This document shows, piece by piece, positions 63,873 to 64,000 of a DNA stretch of 64,000 nt (positions are counted from its first letter, which is position 1; each line of letters begins with the position of its first letter). The position numbers and the translations under genes were made by a program. Source of the DNA: Salisapilia sapeloensis (lineage: Eukaryota; Oomycota; Peronosporomycetes; Peronosporales; Salisapiliaceae); NCBI GenBank assembly GCA_023334545.1, contig JAADVB010000042.1, forward strand, positions 35,489-99,488, read 5' to 3'. Below the pieces are notes generated by a model. That model saw nothing but the letters and a program-made list of their open reading frames with translations. It made no database searches and had not been told where the DNA came from.

Positions 63873-64000
63873 TTACTTGCTTCTCTTGAGTCCGACCATG
63901 AGTCCGACAAAGCCTACTACACGAAACGCGAGGTTGAGGGCGAGCAGGATCATGGCCGAGGTGAAGACAGAGCGCTCGTCGAGGCTGTAGTTGGCCAAGA
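63873..64000 (-). CDS. ABCG-type ABC transporter, C-terminal end (partial)
   Basis: Only the last 41 codons lie in the window (stop TAA at 63875-63873); the rest is beyond the right edge. The peptide (NYSLDERSVFTSAMILLALNLAFRVVGFVGLMVG, then a basic KRSK end) looks like the last transmembrane helix and tail of ABCG half-transporters, where a NYS/LD.R segment precedes a final hydrophobic helix with FR. The fragment is short, so another membrane protein is possible. Confidence 0.5.
   Translation of the reverse strand, partial: LANYSLDERSVFTSAMILLALNLAFRVVGFVGLMVGLKRSK

Noticed and set aside
1-64000. tRNA, rRNA, CRISPR array, riboswitch or bacterial operon signals
   Set aside because: None seen by eye; the introns and gene families show eukaryotic nuclear DNA. 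A tRNAscan or Rfam search would be needed to exclude small RNA genes.

Overview
The window looks like nuclear DNA of an oomycete (water mould). Most genes are split by very short GT-AG introns, almost all 48-89 nt, and genes are packed on both strands with 35-500 bp between many of them. The content fits: a beta-glucan synthesis protein of the KRE6/SKN1 type, a flagellar nexin-dynein gene (DRC2, implying swimming zoospores), a bZIP factor with an altered DNA-contact residue of the oomycete kind, and cysteine-rich membrane proteins without close relatives that I recognise. Intron length and moderate GC would suit an Albugo-like genome, but the species is a guess. No rRNA, tRNA, CRISPR array or viral gene was seen.

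Layout. 1-5.0 kb: 3' end of a PDS5-like cohesin regulator, bZIP factor (-), DRC2 (+). 5.7-9.9 kb: seven-exon ABCC transporter (-). 10.7-16.1 kb: Kre9-domain protein (+), HAD-fold protein (-), nine-exon ALG12 mannosyltransferase (+), four-finger C2H2 factor (-). 16.2-19.4 kb: decayed region with an unassigned coding-like stretch, two orphan minus-strand remnants and a membrane-protein 3' fragment abutting a non-coding element with imperfect terminal inverted repeats. 19.4-20.6 kb: C2-domain protein with GPPPGA repeats (-). 20.6-23.2 kb: gene-poor. 23.2-30.1 kb: KRE6/SKN1-like protein and two paralogous cysteine-rich membrane proteins (all -). 30.3-36.6 kb: coiled-coil protein (+), polyamine/amino-acid permease (-), UBM-NZF-ELMO protein (+). 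36.6-40.6 kb: ZNHIT1/VPS71 (-), Kir-type K+ channel (-), two parvulins facing tail to tail. 40.7-45.3 kb: two genes built from transposase-type DNA-binding domains around a PH/TBC Rab-GAP and a small orphan gene. 45.5-48.6 kb: YaaA-family gene and RRP1 (+). 48.7-58.7 kb: a 3,333-codon intronless EPG5 gene (-). 59.1-63.4 kb: exocyst SEC10 (+) and cyclin Y-like (-). 63.9-64.0 kb: end of an ABCG-type transporter (-).

There are no operons. Membrane traffic recurs (EPG5, TBC Rab-GAP, ELMO, SEC10, C2 protein). The most interesting signals are seven P(S/T)AP motifs, the class bound by ESCRT-I TSG101, in the N-terminus of EPG5, with three more in the cytosolic tail of a cysteine-rich membrane protein; the Ser replacing the last Gly of the Kir selectivity filter; and the paired ubiquitin-binding modules on the ELMO protein. 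Exon junctions were deduced by eye from frame, splice consensus and family alignment from memory, not from transcripts.
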